A stretch of 64,000 bases of DNA from Sinelater perroti (lineage: Eukaryota > Arthropoda > Insecta > Coleoptera > Elateridae). Positions 1 to 9,910 of this stretch are shown one piece after another. Location: the NCBI GenBank assembly GCA_036346155.1, contig JARFIY010000351.1, positions 3,635,501-3,699,500 of the forward strand, read 5' to 3'. The notes beneath the pieces are model-generated. The model was given only the letters and a program-made list of their open reading frames with translations, did no database searches and was not told the origin of the DNA. The position numbers and the translations under genes are program-made. Each line of letters starts with the position of its first letter. Position 1 is the first letter of the stretch.

Positions 1-1618
1 GGAATTTTCTTTTGTGTCTATTTTTATTTGCTTTAATTTTTCTTTCAATTCTCCTTTTGAATTTCCAGAATATTTTTTAATTTTATGTTTAAACATTTGT
101 TTAATTTTCTTCGCAAGCTCTAAAGAATCGTAATTAGATCCATGATGTCACAAGATGTTTAAAACGTATAGTTTGTATAGATTCTCACTGTTAATAGTCA
201 GTATTTTTTGCAGTGCAGTTTTTTTCTGTCATTTTTAAATCTGAATTCTCCCAATAATAATTTAGATTCACTACTTGTACTCAACATTATAATAGTTTGT
301 TTCAATAGTTCTTTACTTCTAGAATGTGTTGTAGCGAATTAGATTTTATTGATACGATTACCAGCATTTAAAGTGGATTTGCTATACCACATACTTGAAT
401 TGTTTGCTTCCTGGCCACCTTATATAATGCTTAAACAGCCACTGGTTACATTCTGGAATTCTGCTGCACTTGCGAAAATTCTTTTAATATTTATGCGGTA
501 TTATACTGTCTTTGCGACTTAATTTTTTGAAGCTTTTTTGAATATCTATATACAGTTATTGATTTAAGTTCTACCATTTACCCGTACCTGAATAATACAA
601 GCATAATTTATTTACATTATTTTATAACTGCTTAACAACCATTAGGATGACCGACTAAAATTAATATACATGCATCAAGATTTGTGGAAAGATTGCAAAG
701 CTATCGTACAAATACATTATTTAAATTTACCAACTGTTCGTTTTAGACGGTAAACCATTGGAACAATGAGTTATTAGTAAACGCTAAAAAATTAGGAAAA
801 ACTCGTAAGCTTCTAAAGAACTTAATTAATTTTCTAATATTTAATACTAATTGTGGAATCTGTCACGTATGTTTTTTGCGACGTTAAAGAATCAATCACT
901 TAAAATTTATAACACATTTTAACTACGATAACCTAAAACTTTTGCAAGGTTTGTCACAAAAAGATCGGGATTGTGTAGTATTATAATTACCCCTAGTTTA
1001 TTACAAAATAGTGCAGTATTTCATGAGAACAGCATGACCTTTTGCTTCTAAAGGACATTGCTTCAGTCGCGAAAATTACTTTCAAAAAGCTGGGTTTAGC
1101 TCATATTTTTTTAATTTTCTCTTAAAGTTTTCCTCAAACTGATATTAACTGTTTTTAAACATACAATAATATTTAAAACGCTGTTATTGTTAGTTATTTT
1201 TTAATATTAATTAAGGCCTCTTGTTTATATTATATTTAATGGCTTGCATACACGCACATTAATATTCAATTTATTTGATCATAGAATCACTTCAACTATC
1301 GATCGCTAATCTACTATAAACAAACGCACACACAACCAATGTTTGTGTTCGTCGTTACGCAAGCAATACGTCCAAGTATTAATTTACTCTCGTTTACCAG
1401 ATAGTCCTGTTTTTTTCTCGAAAATTGCAATATTATCCTATTTTTGTATCCATAAACAAAACATTTTCTATGTGTTGGATACTCATTGCGGTTGTTAAAG
1501 ATTGAGCGAAATATTTTTGTGGCTTTAATGGTTTTGTCTTATTTGAATGCAATTTAATAAAAAAATCGCAGAAATAAAAATAAATATTATTAATGATAAA
1601 GTTATTTTTTATTTAAAA
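1..1618. other. AT-rich DNA, no gene seen
   Basis: This stretch is strongly AT-rich with stops in all frames. I see no protein domain, RNA gene or repeat that I can name. The only sizeable reading frame, starting near 1547, runs into the (TA)n tract, so its Ile-Tyr-rich middle is a microsatellite artefact. Confidence 0.6.
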
Positions 1619-1677
1619 AAAATCTGGTGTGAACATCACACGACTTTCCTTATCCTATTAATTATTCCTTATCCTAT

Positions 1678-1680
<3 letters not shown>

Positions 1681-1762
<82 letters not shown>
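1681..1762. repeat. (AT)41 microsatellite
   Basis: An uninterrupted AT dinucleotide array inside the copy 1 element. Its counterpart in copy 2 sits at the same place relative to the palindromic head, so it came with the element rather than arising independently. Confidence 0.95.
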
Positions 1763-1764
<2 letters not shown>

Positions 1765-2421
1765 GCCCTGCGCTGCTGTCGTCCCAGAACTTGTTATTTT
1801 AAAAAGGACGAGGCGCAAGTCCAACACTCGAAAGCTGATTAAAATAAACAGTACAAGACAATAATTGACTCGTACTTACAATTTTGCTACGTCACTGAAG
1901 GTAACCGTGCGAGCTCGGTCGCACAGCCTCGTGCTTCCTCCTAGCGGCCAAGCGCCCCCGTCCTCCCGAAGTCGGCCCGGTAGCTCTCCGAGCGCGCTGT
2001 GATTGGCCCGTTTAATTAATTTTTAATCGGCTACAACTTATTTATTTGACCTCGGATCAAAAATTTCATTTTAATTTTTGTTCGTCTCGGTTTGATCTAT
2101 CCAGTAATATAAATTTCCGAAATATTTTATGAACACCCGGTATGTTAAAATCCTGAGTTTAAATTTTTTCGAGTTCCTATTTTACCAACTTTTATTTTAA
2201 ATTCATGTTTATCTCATGATAATAAATCATTTTATTCTCATAAATTTTTGTATCTTCAACCGTTTAGATACGCGACCGCTTTGAGACCGATTTTGCGACC
2301 TTGTGACCAAACGGCACGGCCGATTTTTACCAAAAGCTTTGCACTGCGTTCCCTACCTACAAGTAACTTGCATACCAAATTTCAAGTCTCTAGCTCTTAC
2401 GGTTCTCGAGATATTTTACAT

Positions 2422-2439
2422 ACACACACACACACACAC
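2422..2439. repeat. (AC)9 microsatellite
   Basis: A short AC/CA array near the right end of the copy 1 element. The equivalent array in copy 2 has grown to about 42 bp. Confidence 0.9.
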
Positions 2440-2566
2440 GAACCAATGGCTAAAACCAACTTTTTTGGTGTCCTGGGACTATATTTCGTCCAGAAATGTG
2501 AAAAACTGGGTAGGTCAAATTTCCGCCGATTACATTACTTTCCTTATTATAGGATAAGGAAAGTAA

Positions 2567-3479
2567 CAAGTATAAAAACATGATCTATAATGTAGGTGTA
2601 TTCATAAAATGGTAATTTAGAAAATTAAAAGTGATTTATGAAGCACAAAATAACATATTTAGACATTGAAACTTTATAAACCAAAAATCATTTTGGTAGT
2701 AGTAACAAATAAAATTTATAGTCGTTAAAGTTTGCTTAAGAAAACAAAAATAATAACAATAAAAAGTAAAATATACCAATAATATTAAAGTTACATACTG
2801 TAACAAAACACGCGAAACTGTATAAAGCATTGTGAATACTATAAATGCGTAATTTCGAAAGACGAGAAAATACGAGATATCTCGGCTGTAATAGTCTGTC
2901 CTGGGAAACAACGAATATTTGAAATGAAACAAGATAAAAAGAATGCGGTAGGAATCAAAACAATCATATTTACAAAGATTGATATTCGGCAAACACGGTT
3001 GAGGAGATGTTGCTATTAGTCGATATCCTGTTCTGTCAAAAAATTCTAAATAAGCTCAATATTGTAGGAATAAAAATCTTTTAAGGGGTTTTCATTTAGG
3101 ATATCATTATAGTGATCGGCAGTTACCGTCCTTTTTCTTGTCACAGATATGATAAAAAACGACTCTTTGGCTCAGTTGATTTTCACCCAGTTTTGCTATA
3201 AATTGATCTATGGTCCTAAAAAATATTTTTAGATTCTAATTCAAAAATTCTTTGTTCTTACGAGATTTTCGAAGATCATCTTGAAATGCCAATATGCGAT
3301 GATCTAATTGATTGGATGTTAGTTTGTAAAGTATGTAACACTGCATCCTCTTAGTCTAATAACTCGATAAACAATACTCTTCAGGATGTCGAGTACTCGC
3401 TGATTATTCTTATGGCGAATCTTTCGAAATTTTGTTTTCCACTTTTTTATCGCTTTCGTGTTACATAAGCTTTGCTAAT
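2567..3479. other. AT-rich DNA, possible LINE remnant
   Basis: No clear gene. Reverse-strand translation directly continuing the endonuclease fragment at 3480-3970 gives short, frame-broken stretches that could be the linker between LINE endonuclease and reverse transcriptase, but no motif is firm. A 118-residue minus-strand reading frame at 2636-2992 is Phe/Tyr-rich and matches nothing I know. Confidence 0.4.
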
Positions 3480-3970
3480 TAAATTCTTAAGCCAGCGGCG
3501 TGCAAAACTTTAGCAATTTTTCTGCCCTTTCTAGTGGTAAGATGTGATCCCCATAAAGCATTTTTGGAGTTATAATCATTACCTGATAAAAACTTACGAC
3601 AAATTGTGAAGAACTTTTCAGTCTTTTTTGTAAGTTATAACGAGGTGTAAACTATACTGCAAAGATTGTAATATTATATAGTAGTACTTTAACCTTAATG
3701 GATGTGGGTTATAAGCAGTTTTCAGCATATCCCGGTAATTCATAATGGTCACTTGTCTTTTTTATTAGTATTCCATTCCCAGCATGGGTTGTGTTATCTG
3801 ATTTATTAGTATGGTAAAATTTAAATTAAGGTATTTCAAAGTAAGATCTCTTGGTAAAATAAGTTTCACTAATTAGAAGTACTGGTGAAGAAAGATTTTT
3901 ATTTCTTCTTTATGTTGAATGACGCCGTTGGCATTCGATAGAGCTAACTTGAGTATTTGATCCATTACTT
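3480..3970 (-). pseudogene. Jockey-clade LINE endonuclease fragment
   Basis: Read on the minus strand with several frame changes, this gives the ordered landmarks of a jockey-type apurinic endonuclease. First comes an N-terminal Asn-Ala-Asn-Gly (about 3915-3962, usual form W-N-A-N-G-L). A run like G-I-L-I-K-K follows (about 3760-3800), then a segment close to PTSIKVK and PRYNLQK. Next is N-D-Y-N-S-K-N-A-L-W-G-S, equivalent to the G-D-[FWY]-N-A-K catalytic region, and then TTRKGRK. The normal enzyme nicks the target DNA to prime reverse transcription. The Gly before Asp is preserved only loosely, and frameshifts and stops make this a dead fragment. Sequence up to about 4490 may hold the end of the LINE's first ORF, but I cannot show it. 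Confidence 0.7.
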
Positions 3971-5230
3971 TTTTGTCTTGTTAGAATTGTTACCATGTTC
4001 TAGTGCTGTGATTTTTTGTTTGACGTTTTGCATGTTTATTGAGTGGTGTAAGTATTTTATTACAACTCTGTAAGACCTTTTCTCTTTGGGTTGGTATCAA
4101 TATCACGTATTGATAATATTGTTTTATTTCATAAATTTTACCAGTTTCCTGTAGGTATTTGCATTACTGCAGTTAATTTTTACGGTATTATTAACCATCC
4201 TTTTAGTAGTACATTGCTCTTGTTCTGCAAAATCGGTAAGTTTCTTTGTCATTTCTGGAAAATTAATAACACCATAAGCAAATATCTGCGGAAAGGTTTT
4301 GGAATATTGTTTTGTGTGTTATGCTTATTAGATGATTCATCATCTGGATTTAAGATACTGTACTCATTGTTCAAGCTTAGTTCTTTTGCTGTAAGTGTCA
4401 TTTTGGAGGATGTTTTTTTAATTTTGCATTTGTATTTGCATGTAGGTGCTATATTGTTCTTGATTTGGTGGAAAGTAGGTATTATTTAATGACAATATTA
4501 TTTGATAATTATGATGGATATTTTTAAGCAATTGTGGGTTTGCTATTGATTTGTTTTGCGTATAGATTGATGATAGCATTATGTGTTATAAGTTATTGTT
4601 TATAAAAGTCCGTTCTCCGTAGAGAACTTTCGATATTATGCACGTATTTATTTTTCACTTATGAATTGACCTTCAGGTTATAATTTTATTACTCTACGCT
4701 TGCACTCTAATATGCACAACTTTTTTACCATCTTAATGGCTAAATCTATAAGATTGACAATCTGAAACGCAGTGTAGCATACAGCATAAAGCAGCAACAA
4801 ATTTAATTTAATTTATTATATGAGTTGTAAAACTTTGGAAATGTATTTTTTAATGTTCCATTTTGCTTAATATTGTAATGAATTTTATCTATTAATTATG
4901 TGGTTATTGTAGGTCAGAAAAATTGTATATATGTAAAGATATGTTATAATATCATGGATACGGCCAGCGATATCGTAAAATATTTTTTATATATTTTTTG
5001 ACAAAGTCTACAATTGTCGATTGTCATGGCTAGGTATGACAATAGATTCAATATGAACACATCTTATAAGAGTTTACAATTTTGTTTCAAAAAAAATTTT
5101 TTTCCCTATTTGTCATTAAGTTAATTTTTGTGACGCCACCAAACGTTGTTGCAGAGCAGTCATGTTTTTTGTAATTGTTGAAAAATTGTACAATACTGGC
5201 AATTCAAGTCCGCAAAGATGAAAAATAATA
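3971..5230. other. AT-rich DNA, no firm gene
   Basis: A 132-residue plus-strand reading frame at 4091-4489 is hydrophobic and lies antisense to the likely upstream part of the LINE fragment, so I do not call it a gene. The rest is AT-rich with no recognisable feature. Confidence 0.5.
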
Positions 5231-5262
5231 AGAAAAATCTGGTGTGAACATCACACGACTTT

Positions 5263-5264
<2 letters not shown>

Positions 5265-5349
<85 letters not shown>
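5265..5349. repeat. (TA)n microsatellite
   Basis: About 85 bp of uninterrupted TA repeat inside the copy 2 element, at the same position as in copy 1. Confidence 0.95.
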
Positions 5350-5351
<2 letters not shown>

Positions 5352-5840
5352 CAACACTGAAAGCTGATTAAAATAAACAGTACAAGATAATAATTGACTG
5401 TACTTAAAATTTTGCTACGTCACTGAAGGTAACTGTGCGAGCTCGGCCGCACAGCTTTCGCCATTATTGCCTGCGTGCTCCTCCCTGCGCCAAGCGCTCC
5501 CTCCCCGGTCCTCCCGCAGTCGGCCCGGTAGCTCTCGAGCGCGCTGTGATTGGTCCTTTTAATTAATTTTAATCGGCTATAACTTATTTATTTAACCTCG
5601 GATCAAAAATTTCATTGTAATTTTTGTTCGTCTCGGTTGGATCTATCCGGTAATATAAATTTCCCGAAACATTTTATAAACACCCTGTATATTAAATATC
5701 CTGAGCTTCAATTTTTTTTCGAGTTCCTATTTTACCAACAATCATTTTTATTCTCATAAATTTTTTGTATCTTCAACCGTTTACCAAATACCAAATTTCA
5801 AGTCTCTAGCTCTTACGATTCTCAAGATATCTTGTTTATT

Positions 5841-5841
<1 letters not shown>

Positions 5842-5883
<42 letters not shown>
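5842..5883. repeat. (AC)n microsatellite
   Basis: About 42 bp of uninterrupted AC repeat inside the copy 2 element, longer than the homologous tract in copy 1. Confidence 0.95.
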
Positions 5884-5885
<2 letters not shown>

Positions 5886-6029
5886 TATTTATATTATTAT
5901 TTCCTTATTATAGGATAAGGAAAGTAAAAAATATTGAATGTTCAACTGCAAGCTAAATATATCTGTTGTTAAACTATCACATATCTGATAGATAATTCGG
6001 CCTTAAAACAATCACAATCAGAAATAATT

Positions 6030-6350
6030 ATCATTTAATACAATGTGGAGTTTCCCAAGGAAGTGTTCCGACCTTATTTATATCTGATTTATACGACGGG
6101 TATACTAACTACGATTGTCACCTGGTTGACTAAATGGAAAATAAAAGTTAACAATAAAAAATCTACACATATTACGTTTACAAGAAAACAAAGCACTTGT
6201 TTTCAAATTACACTGAATAACCCAATATAAATTTTCTAAAATTTTAAGTATCCGGACACAGAAATTATAAACCTCAATTACGACAACCCCCTAGTGAAAA
6301 ACCTAATCGAACGTCAACCACCATTAGGGATAAAATTAAAAAGGTTGTGG
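6030..6350 (+). pseudogene. Jockey-clade reverse transcriptase fragment with internal deletion
   Basis: Forward translation in shifting frames begins with a form of the G-V-P-Q-G-S-V region (read G-V-S-Q-G-S-V), followed by an L-Y-L-I-Y-like run. It then jumps straight to W-L-T-K-W-K-I-K-V-N and K-S-T-H-I-T-F-T, which in intact jockey reverse transcriptases lie after the F-A-D-D active site. The catalytic box is therefore deleted. From about 6270 a run like NPLVKNLIERQ and IKLKRLW resembles the extreme C-terminal tail of jockey ORF2, implying a second internal deletion. It has no activity. The same clade appears at 3.5, 15.1, 19.5 and 61.4 kb. Confidence 0.65.
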
Positions 6351-6788
6351 CTAGAAAATCTTGTTCATTAAAGTGAACCGTCACGAACTCTCCATCTCAT
6401 TTACTTAGTACTTGTCAAATTTTTATAGATTTTAAATTACATGTGTTCTAATAAAAAGAAGATTTTCCACTTTTATAATGCTATTGTCATGGCAAGATGT
6501 TTCGTTTTCACGCTTATTGAACATTTCGTCGCACCATTAAATGAGCTGTGTTGTCTTCTCGTCCTCCCGAATAATACAATAAAGAGCCTCCAAACCGTCT
6601 CTAAAAACTAGCTAAAATTCACACTATGTGCAGAGTTATAACGAAAAATTGCCAAATATTCCATTTTTGACCGAGATGTTTTTTTTATCACTACACTTTA
6701 AAAGCATCTAACGCCGAAAAAAGCTATCAATTACAAGACAAGCTTAATATGTTTGAATTGTCACAAAACTTTCCTAATACCCTTGTAC
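6351..6788. other. AT-rich DNA, no gene seen
   Basis: No reading frame or repeat that I can support. Confidence 0.5.
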
Positions 6789-7090
6789 GGGGACGCGGTG
6801 GCTCAGATGGTTCAACCAGTTGGGTCAGACCCAATGTGGACAGACGTGCTAGTTCGAGTCTCCCTCAACCCATGGCTGTGTGTGAATGTCCTAGAATAAG
6901 TGCATGTTAGTGGGCACAATAAGCCCTTGAGGCTACAGTGCCTGTAAGTGCGCCAAAAACAGATATCCTAGTTAAAAAAAGTGACAAAAATAATATATTT
7001 TAGATTATTACGAGGTCTGGCAGCGGCCCCCCGGAGAGCTTGTCCAACTCCGACATGCTTGAGCCCCTTCGCATAGTACTTTTTAAAAAT
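6789..7090 (+). mobile_element. tRNA-derived SINE (family 1)
   Basis: The head has an RNA polymerase III box A, TGGCTCAGATGG (6799-6810), and a box B-like AGTTCGAGTCT (6851-6861) at tRNA-like spacing. A tRNA-unrelated body follows, ending in an AT-rich tail after about 7080. SINEs of this form are transcribed by RNA polymerase III and copied by a partner LINE. The box A match is good. Box B has A where G is usual at its first position. I could not identify a target-site duplication, so the outer edges are approximate. Confidence 0.7.
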
Positions 7091-7139
7091 AAAGAAAAAC
7101 ACGATTAAAAAGCTCTGTTTGACATAATTGACGTACGCC

Positions 7140-7205
7140 GTTGCCATGACAACGCATTTACGTATACCCAGTTAGAGTTGAACTTTGACCTTTGACCTTT
7201 GACCT
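7140..7205. promoter_or_regulatory. X-box plus three DR1 nuclear-receptor half-sites
   Basis: GTTGCCATGACAAC (7140-7153) fits the RFX X-box consensus (GTNRCC, short spacer, RGYAAC). Thirty-two bases on come three copies of TGACCT (complement AGGTCA) starting at 7186, 7193 and 7200, each separated by one base, which is the DR1 arrangement bound by HNF4 or USP/RXR-type receptors. The two motifs together in AT-rich DNA are unlikely to be chance, but no gene start is visible nearby. Function is inferred from motifs only. Confidence 0.45.
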
Positions 7206-7404
7206 GTGTGACAGCACTCATAATTTTTTTTATGTATAAGTGCTTTATTACCCGCTCTCAAACGAAAATTTTCCATCACTTGCGGTGTTCTATAAAGAGC
7301 GCCGAATTTGAACCGGGCGAAATTTTTCTTTTGTTTTAAAGTTGGGAGGCTTGTTTTTATTATTTTTGTTATCTATTATTATTACTCCGATTAATTTAGC
7401 GTTA

Positions 7405-7680
7405 GTTGTTTTTCAGTGCATCAGTTATAGGTAGAAGCTGCCAGGAACAATGCTCTTCCATAATAAATAACTGCGAGTTGGGTAGCAGAGTTTCAGCGAC
7501 CGACAATGGGCAGGAGGACCTGTGAATCTTCTGAAACTCTGCTACCCACCTCGCGACTGTTCTGTATGGAAGACCATTATTCCCGACAGCTTCTACCAAC
7601 TCTATATGGCATATGTGTGCTACGAAGAACGGCTATTTTGATATATGAATACAGTTCTACTCGGGTCATATCCATCCTGC
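7405..7680 (-). pseudogene. Mariner/SETMAR-type transposase DNA-binding fragment, inverted-duplicated
   Basis: On the minus strand (about 7525-7630) the translation ELVEAVGNNGLPYRTVARW is a typical second helix-turn-helix segment of mariner-type transposases, with the hallmark L-P-Y-R-T-V-A-R-W. Upstream in the same frame there is a stop. The segment is present twice in opposite orientations. A left arm around 7420-7499 repeats, in reverse complement, the sequence at about 7526-7625, and the innermost 24 bases match with one difference. About 26 bases separate the arms. The remaining two-thirds of the transposase, including the catalytic domain, is absent. Confidence 0.65.
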
Positions 7681-8589
7681 ACGACGGTTGACTAACAGCT
7701 AATTTAACATTGCTTTCTGTGCAATTACAGAATGTCCTAAAGCCATCGTGTGTTGCAGATGCACTATGAATGCACGGTTTCCTTGAGATTTGCGGCAATT
7801 TGTGATACTATCCCTTACCTATGAAAAAATTAATAGTTGCCATGGCTTATACCCCAACATTTTTAATAAGTTACATTCGTAATCCATTAAGTCGGTAAGC
7901 AAAATTGTTAATTCGTATTTATTTTGACACGTTTGCAAAAGTTTTAAAAGCTAAAAGCTAAAAGCAAAAAGCATCTAAAGGAATGTTTACCCTGAAAGGG
8001 GAAAATTAATATAGCAGTTTCTATACAAATTTTCCTTTTAAATGTCTTGCATAACAAAAGTAATAACCAGTTCGCCTGAAATTCTGCTTGCGAATGCTAA
8101 TGAATACTTGAGAGTCGTAAATTTTTATGTAGCTCAAGATTTTACGACGTGCAACTGTGTTGCCGTGAGAAATTACTACATATAATTGCATGTAGTCAAA
8201 CGGACCCAGCGGAGTGCATAAAACATGAAAGAGTTAGACTTTTTTTTCAAGGTTTCATTTGGTAGGCACTTAAGTATAATTTATAACACATAGATGCATT
8301 TAATTACAAACATTAGTTATGTTAATTTGATAATTTATTTATTCGTCTGTCTGCTAGTGATGAATGTAAACATAATTCCAAATAAAATTTCACTCAAACG
8401 CTAACGGGTTTCTTTGCTAACGCGGCGTTAATATCTCTCCAATATTATCGCGTTATGGGACAATAAGCTTGTTCCTGTAAATATTATGACTAGGCCGTTT
8501 TACATCTAATAACGCAAAACATTTTTTAAAGCGCTTAAATTTTGTTGTCCCCGCACAAAATGGCGCTACCGCAAATAAACGGGTCAAAT
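7681..8589. other. AT-rich DNA with moderately complex, possibly conserved sequence
   Basis: No gene. Around 8060-8230 and 8395-8490 the composition becomes less biased. GTCGTAAA and TTTTACGAC, which resemble Abd-B/caudal homeodomain sites, occur within about 40 bases of each other near 8115-8145. This is suggestive only. Confidence 0.35.
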
Positions 8590-8880
8590 CTGTTTAGTGA
8601 ATTTTATAGCCCTCGCGCCGTTGCGTGCGTGTAATTTCTACTCATCCCCGGGCTGTTTCCTGTTCAGGCATCGGACGTGGTTCCATTTTGCGTGCTTGTC
8701 ACCTCCTCCCGTCTCTGTCAGCGTTTATACAAAGGTGACCCCGTTGAGGGTAGAAAACGGTGCCAAGTGCAGAGCGCAAGATTTATTGCTCCACTAAGGT
8801 CTGTATATTGCGTTCTGCGTAAGTATAGTCGTTTGCAAAGAATAAATCGCCCCCGCCATCACGGGATATATAGGTTCTTA
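8590..8880. other. GC-rich unique island
   Basis: A block clearly richer in GC than its surroundings, with no similarity to the mobile elements here. Short reading frames exist on both strands but none has a recognisable domain. A splice-acceptor-like end (TTTCCTGTTCAG) at about 8656-8667 and a donor-like AAAGGTGACC near 8730 bracket about 65 bases, but coding cannot be shown. It is best described as a possible conserved non-coding element or isolated exon. Confidence 0.35.
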
Positions 8881-9455
8881 TTATAGTTGATAATGAAATC
8901 GAAAGCTTACGTTCTGCGGAACGTTTTTGTGTTGTATACATACGAGAATAGTACCAAAGATTTTTACATATTAATATAAAATGCATTAAAGGAATTAAAC
9001 GTACTATGAAGAAAATTTATTGTCGTCCATTTTGACAGTTCAAATTTGTTTTTAATTACTGCACTACTTATTTTAGAGATTAATTTTAAGTGAATGTTGT
9101 ATAGCAAAAATTAATTTATCTAGAGAAATTTAGAACCTACAATGACTATAAAAAATCTTTATCTTTAAAAGAAAGCGTCTTCTCATTGCCAGAGGACTAT
9201 TTAAAGTTACTACAACAAATTTTAATTTGGAGGGGTTTCATCTAGTAATGATTTTCACGAAGGTGAATAAATTTATGTAATTACTCAAAAAAAAACATAA
9301 TTTTTGTACAAAGAATTATCCAAGAGGACACCTTGGATACAAGCACTACTACAGTAAATAAAATTTTATATGGCCATTTTGGTCTAAATAGAGTATGTTG
9401 CCGGTAAATATCCCACAATTTAACAGAGGGACAAAAATAACGACGTGTTGAATAG
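8881..9455. other. AT-rich DNA, no gene seen
   Basis: No supportable feature. Confidence 0.5.
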
Positions 9456-9910
9456 TGTGAGAAAACTATAAAGAAATATGAAGGATGTAGATTTAAAATA
9501 GTTTATACAAATATTAGTGATAAAATTAGATATACACATTCGAAGCTAAGTGGAAGACGCAAACCTCATAATGGGTGTTTCCAATCAGAATGAAGCAGTC
9601 TGTGAATGCTGGGAAGAAAATGATAACTCGTATTCCTTCAAAATCAGGTCCTATTACAACTGAGTTGTTTGAAAACAAGAAACAATTGCGTATTTAAAAA
9701 TACAATGAATGATTAGTCAGGAAACCACAAATGTAACAAAACGAGCAATGTATCAGTTAGTAAGTTTGCTTTTGTATAACGGGACTGTAGATACTACAAA
9801 ATATATTGAAATTTTGAAAGATAAACCCAACTCTACTGTGCATAACCTTTTCGGCTATTCTGTGAACTGTCTATTTGACATCTACAAAAAAGTTTTAACT
9901 TTACTATAAC
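9456..9910 (+). pseudogene. Possible Tc1/mariner transposase relic
   Basis: The forward reading frame at 9709-9909 contains YNGTVDTTKYIEILKD followed by a K-P-N-S-T-V-H-N-L-F-like run. This resembles the segment between the first and second catalytic aspartates of Tc1-like transposases (usually N-G-x-V-[ND]-x-x-x-Y-I-x-I-L). The upstream stretch LSGRRKPHNG is weakly compatible with the preceding region. No catalytic aspartate is visible and the downstream part does not continue the family, so the call is tentative. Confidence 0.35.

Larger units (their letters stand above)
1619..2566. mobile_element. Non-autonomous interspersed element, copy 1 (Helentron/DINE-like layout)
   Basis: About 950 bp that recurs as a shorter copy at 5231-5926. 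Both copies share, in order, a head containing the palindrome GTGTGA-ACA-TCACAC, a (TA)n tract, a GC-richer middle, a stretch shared almost word for word, a (CA)n tract, and an end with ATAGGATAAGGAAAGT. In this copy a perfect 16-bp inverted repeat, ACTTTCCTTATCCTAT, lies at 1643-1658 and in reverse at 2549-2564. The right end is itself a hairpin, a 12-bp stem (2536-2547 with 2554-2565) around a 6-nt loop. There is no coding capacity. Subterminal inverted repeats, internal microsatellites and a hairpin just outside one of them are known from Helentron-derived DINE-1/mini-me elements. That assignment is inference, since I find no canonical Helitron end (CTRR). Confidence 0.7.
5231..5926. mobile_element. 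Non-autonomous interspersed element, copy 2
   Basis: A second, shorter copy of the element at 1619-2566. It keeps the palindromic head, a (TA)n tract, the GC-richer middle with the same run of short words (for example the AAGCTGATTAAAATAAACAG segment), a (CA)n tract and the terminal ATAGGATAAGGAAAGT. Relative to copy 1 it lacks about 100 bp in the right half, and the left copy of the 16-bp inverted repeat is damaged (ACTTTCTTATAT). The right hairpin has a 9-bp stem (5900-5908 with 5915-5923). Divergence between copies is modest, suggesting fairly recent spread of this family compared with the LINE relics. Confidence 0.7.

Noticed and set aside
1547..1864. 105-codon open frame with a long Ile-Tyr run
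   Set aside because: The run is the translation of the (AT)n microsatellite; the same applies to the minus-strand frame at 5160-5357.
8597..8986. Overlapping small frames and splice-like sites in the 8.6-kb island
   Set aside because: No domain, and acceptor/donor-like words of this quality are expected by chance; kept only as an unassigned island.
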